Source of the DNA: Paenibacillus aestuarii
GTDB lineage: Bacteria; Bacillota; Bacilli; Paenibacillales; NBRC-103111
Direction: 5' to 3'
Assembly (NCBI RefSeq): GCF_027789125.1
Contig: NZ_JAQFVF010000083.1
Span: forward strand, 54,176-118,175
Length of the DNA stretch: 64,000 nucleotides
The stretch's first letter is position 1, and each line of letters begins with the position of its first letter. The translations under genes and the position numbers were made by a program. The notes below the pieces were generated by a model. That model was not told the DNA's origin, searched no databases, and saw nothing but the letters and a program-made list of their open reading frames with translations. Below, piece after piece: positions 62,358 to 64,000 of the stretch.

Positions 62358-62404
62358 AAAAGACGACCATAATTCCCAGTTTTTGGGTATTGGGGCCGTC
62401 TTTT
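62358..62404 (-). terminator. Terminator of the transposase gene
   Basis: AAAAGACG pairs with CGTCTTTT and the interior continues with a CCCA/TGGG stem. On the minus strand it follows the transposase stop by about 30 bases; flanking A and T runs suggest activity both ways. Confidence 0.8.
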
Positions 62405-62435
62405 ACTGTCTAGGAAAGCCTTTATAGCTGGTTGC

Positions 62436-63887
62436 TCACTTCATCAGTTTCAATATTCTCTTTAAGTTAACGGTAAATATCGTCATCGCCCCCTGTAACT
62501 CCATGCCAACCAGACCCGAAGATGACGCAACGTCATATCCGTGTCTATGTTTTAGTTCACTGTTCTTCGCCTCTATTTTGTAGCGTTCCTTCGCCTTTTC
62601 TTTGAAGTACTCACTTTCCTGAAAGGCGATGTGTTCAGTATGCTCGCTAGACTTAATACTCACCGAGTAGGTCTTGCTTTTTGCTCCTTCGGTGTAGCAT
62701 CCCTCTTTGAACGGGCACCTCTTACACACTTCTATATTGAAGTAGTAGGTATTCTTTTGGTTATCGTTTACTCCCTTTTTCCCTGTCCGTGCCTTCTGAG
62801 TCGCCATATGGCCAGCCTTGCACACATACATGCCTGCATCTTTATTAAATTGAAATTCATCTTCTTTCTTACGCGCCCCTTGTGTAATAAGCGGATTTAG
62901 TTTTGCAATAAGTTCAATATTATTGGTTTTCGCATAAACGATATTGTCTTTTTCAGAGTAAGCTGTATCTCCGATGACGGACTTGATTTCCATGCCTGTT
63001 GCCTTGCTTTTTTCGATGAGTAATTGCAGTTGCTTTCCATCATTCTTTTCACCCGTCGTGACAATGGCAGCTGTTATGATTCGTTCCTCGGTCATGGCAA
63101 GATGGGTCTTATAGCCAAAGAACGAAGAGTCCGCGCTTTTGTGACCGACCTTTGCATCCTGATCTTCTGAAATCCGTAATTGTTGCAGGTCATCGGCAAC
63201 TGTTTCTTTCAAGAAATTCAATGGTTCTTTAATTTTTGGTAATTCGCAAATACCACCTTCAGCTTCAAGAACAGCTATGAGTTTTTGACAATAGTCGATC
63301 TCGTCTTCAAGTACATTACTGGTATTCTTAACTGGGAACTTGGCTTTCAGCGACTCATCAGCTTTATAGACCGCTCTTCTTAACTTGCGTGAACGATCCA
63401 GCAAGATTTCCCGCGGGGATTTTTGGTTGTAACGGGCTTTGGTATGAGTAGCATCGACAATGATGGCTTTGCTTTTAATAATGCCCTTCTCCAATGCAAT
63501 TTCAACTGTTTTACCCACGAGCATGTCAAGTAAATTCGAGTCTTTCAGTCGCAGCGTCCGAAACTTGGTTAAGGAACTAGCGTCAATCACTGGATCTTCA
63601 GGTGCCATATCAAGAAAATATTTAAACGACATGTCGTACTTCGAACGTTCGACGATGTCGTTGTCGGACAGTTCAAAAATGGCCTTCAATAGCAAGTACT
63701 TGAACATTCGGATGGGGTCGATCGCATTTCGGCCGTTGTCTAGACAGTAACGTTCCTTCAGTTCTTCATATACAAAAGAGAAGTCAACTAGTTCGTTGAT
63801 TTGCCGTAACATATTGTCTTTCGGTACCACCAAGTTATAAAGTTCCAAATAAGGGCTAAAAGTCATAGATTGTTGTTTTTGAATCAT
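62436..63887 (-). CDS. IS1182-family transposase
   Basis: 483 residues from ATG 63887, preceded by TAGGTGA; an in-frame start at 63935 lies inside the hairpin region. N-terminal DUF772-type domain with KYLLLKAIFELSDNDIVERSKYD, then the DDE core: IIVDATHTKARYN (first Asp), VIGDTAYSEKDN (second Asp) and the Glu region near KERYKIEAKNSELKHRHGYD shortened to IEAKNSELKH. A cysteine cluster (CKRCPFKEGC) lies between. No frameshift or stop is seen, so it is probably active. Confidence 0.95.
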   Translation of the reverse strand: MIQKQQSMTFSPYLELYNLVVPKDNMLRQINELVDFSFVYEELKERYCLDNGRNAIDPIRMFKYLLLKAIFELSDNDIVERSKYDMSFKYFLDMAPEDPVIDASSLTKFRTLRLKDSNLLDMLVGKTVEIALEKGIIKSKAIIVDATHTKARYNQKSPREILLDRSRKLRRAVYKADESLKAKFPVKNTSNVLEDEIDYCQKLIAVLEAEGGICELPKIKEPLNFLKETVADDLQQLRISEDQDAKVGHKSADSSFFGYKTHLAMTEERIITAAIVTTGEKNDGKQLQLLIEKSKATGMEIKSVIGDTAYSEKDNIVYAKTNNIELIAKLNPLITQGARKKEDEFQFNKDAGMYVCKAGHMATQKARTGKKGVNDNQKNTYYFNIEVCKRCPFKEGCYTEGAKSKTYSVSIKSSEHTEHIAFQESEYFKEKAKERYKIEAKNSELKHRHGYDVASSSGLVGMELQGAMTIFTVNLKRILKLMK

Positions 63888-63927
63888 TTTTTCACCTACT
63901 TGGTTTAATACCTTAATTATACAGAGA

Positions 63928-63971
63928 AAAGACACACCATCCTCACAAAAACTTGAGCAGGGTGTGTCTTT
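63928..63971. repeat. Hairpin inside the right end of the IS element
   Basis: AAAGACACACC pairs with GGTGTGTCTTT across 22 bases. It stands between the outer end and the transposase start, where many insertion sequences have structures that stop transcripts entering from outside. Confidence 0.75.
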
Positions 63972-63985
63972 ATCATACGAAGGAC

Positions 63986-64000
63986 TTTTTCAGTGGCCTC
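63986..64000 (-). repeat. Right terminal inverted repeat of the IS1182 element
   Basis: TTTTTCAGTGGCCTC, the complement of the left repeat, finishing at the window edge. Confidence 0.88.

Larger units (their letters stand above)
62306..64000 (-). mobile_element. IS1182-family insertion sequence, apparently complete
   Basis: About 1.7 kb bounded by the 15-base inverted repeat GAGGCCACTGAAAAA at 62306-62320 and its complement at 63986-64000. It holds one transposase gene on the minus strand. A terminator lies inside the left end, and an 11-bp-stem hairpin inside the right end before the transposase. The right repeat ends at the last base of the window, so target-site duplication cannot be checked. 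Confidence 0.9.

Noticed and set aside
62153..62359. 68-codon plus-strand frame
   Set aside because: Starts in the phosphoesterase gene and crosses the insertion-sequence end, so it is chimeric.
1..64000. tRNA, rRNA, prophage or restriction and other defence genes
   Set aside because: None recognised on either strand; the only mobile element seen is the IS1182 copy.

Overview
The window looks like chromosomal DNA of a spore-forming Paenibacillus or close relative. Pointers are two GerA/GerB/GerC germination operons (one behind a textbook sigma-G promoter), copper-amine-oxidase-type stalk domains, a LplABC-type importer with a membrane-anchored AraC regulator, a DUF896 protein, AraR-type operators and strong AGGAGG ribosome sites. 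No rRNA, tRNA or CRISPR array was seen. The species assignment is inference.

Layout. 1-14.1 kb: one co-directional block. It holds a stalk-domain surface protein (cut by the window edge), a membrane protein with a propeller and a degenerate class III cyclase domain, a GNAT enzyme, a transporter-HEAT-cNMP-domain fusion, a partner-switching trio (RsbW-like kinase, STAS protein, GAF-PP2C phosphatase), an eCIS-core (DUF4157) protein with seven 22-residue repeats, a 530-residue partner and a YbjN-like small protein. 14.1-16.4 kb: hcp with a small membrane protein, an FNR-type box, and a DUF896 gene flanked by twin palindromes, then a possible structured RNA with terminator. 16.4-23.3 kb: sugar or sugar-acid importer with its sensor-regulator and a mandelate racemase-type enzyme. 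23.3-28.6 kb: purine island, with a purine-type riboswitch wired as an ON switch before a DMT exporter, then a three-subunit xanthine dehydrogenase whose first gene appears to begin at ATC.

28.5-37.3 kb: FUSC exporter, first ger operon (A-B-C), a decayed lipoprotein gene, a GT2-NodB fusion and two sister glycosyltransferases. 37.3-42.0 kb: arabinose genes (araD, araA, FGGY kinase) with AraR-type operators and a probable remnant of araR. 42.4-54.4 kb: DUF421 protein, two c-di-GMP enzymes (GGDEF+EAL), four small CBO0543-like membrane proteins, an AraC regulator divergent from an EamA exporter, a broken chemotaxis receptor and a long Rieske protein. 54.6-58.4 kb: second ger operon (B-A-C). 58.5-62.2 kb: YVTN propeller protein, a small orphan gene, an MBL-fold hydrolase and a phosphoesterase lipoprotein. 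62.3-64.0 kb: an apparently complete IS1182-family element whose right inverted repeat ends at the last base of the window.

The two parts most likely to hold undescribed biology are the 2.2-14.1 kb block (pseudo-cyclase, cNMP-domain transporter, partner switch and eCIS-like proteins without an injection machine) and the 23.4-28.6 kb purine island (variant purine aptamer, ON logic, exporter, xanthine dehydrogenase).
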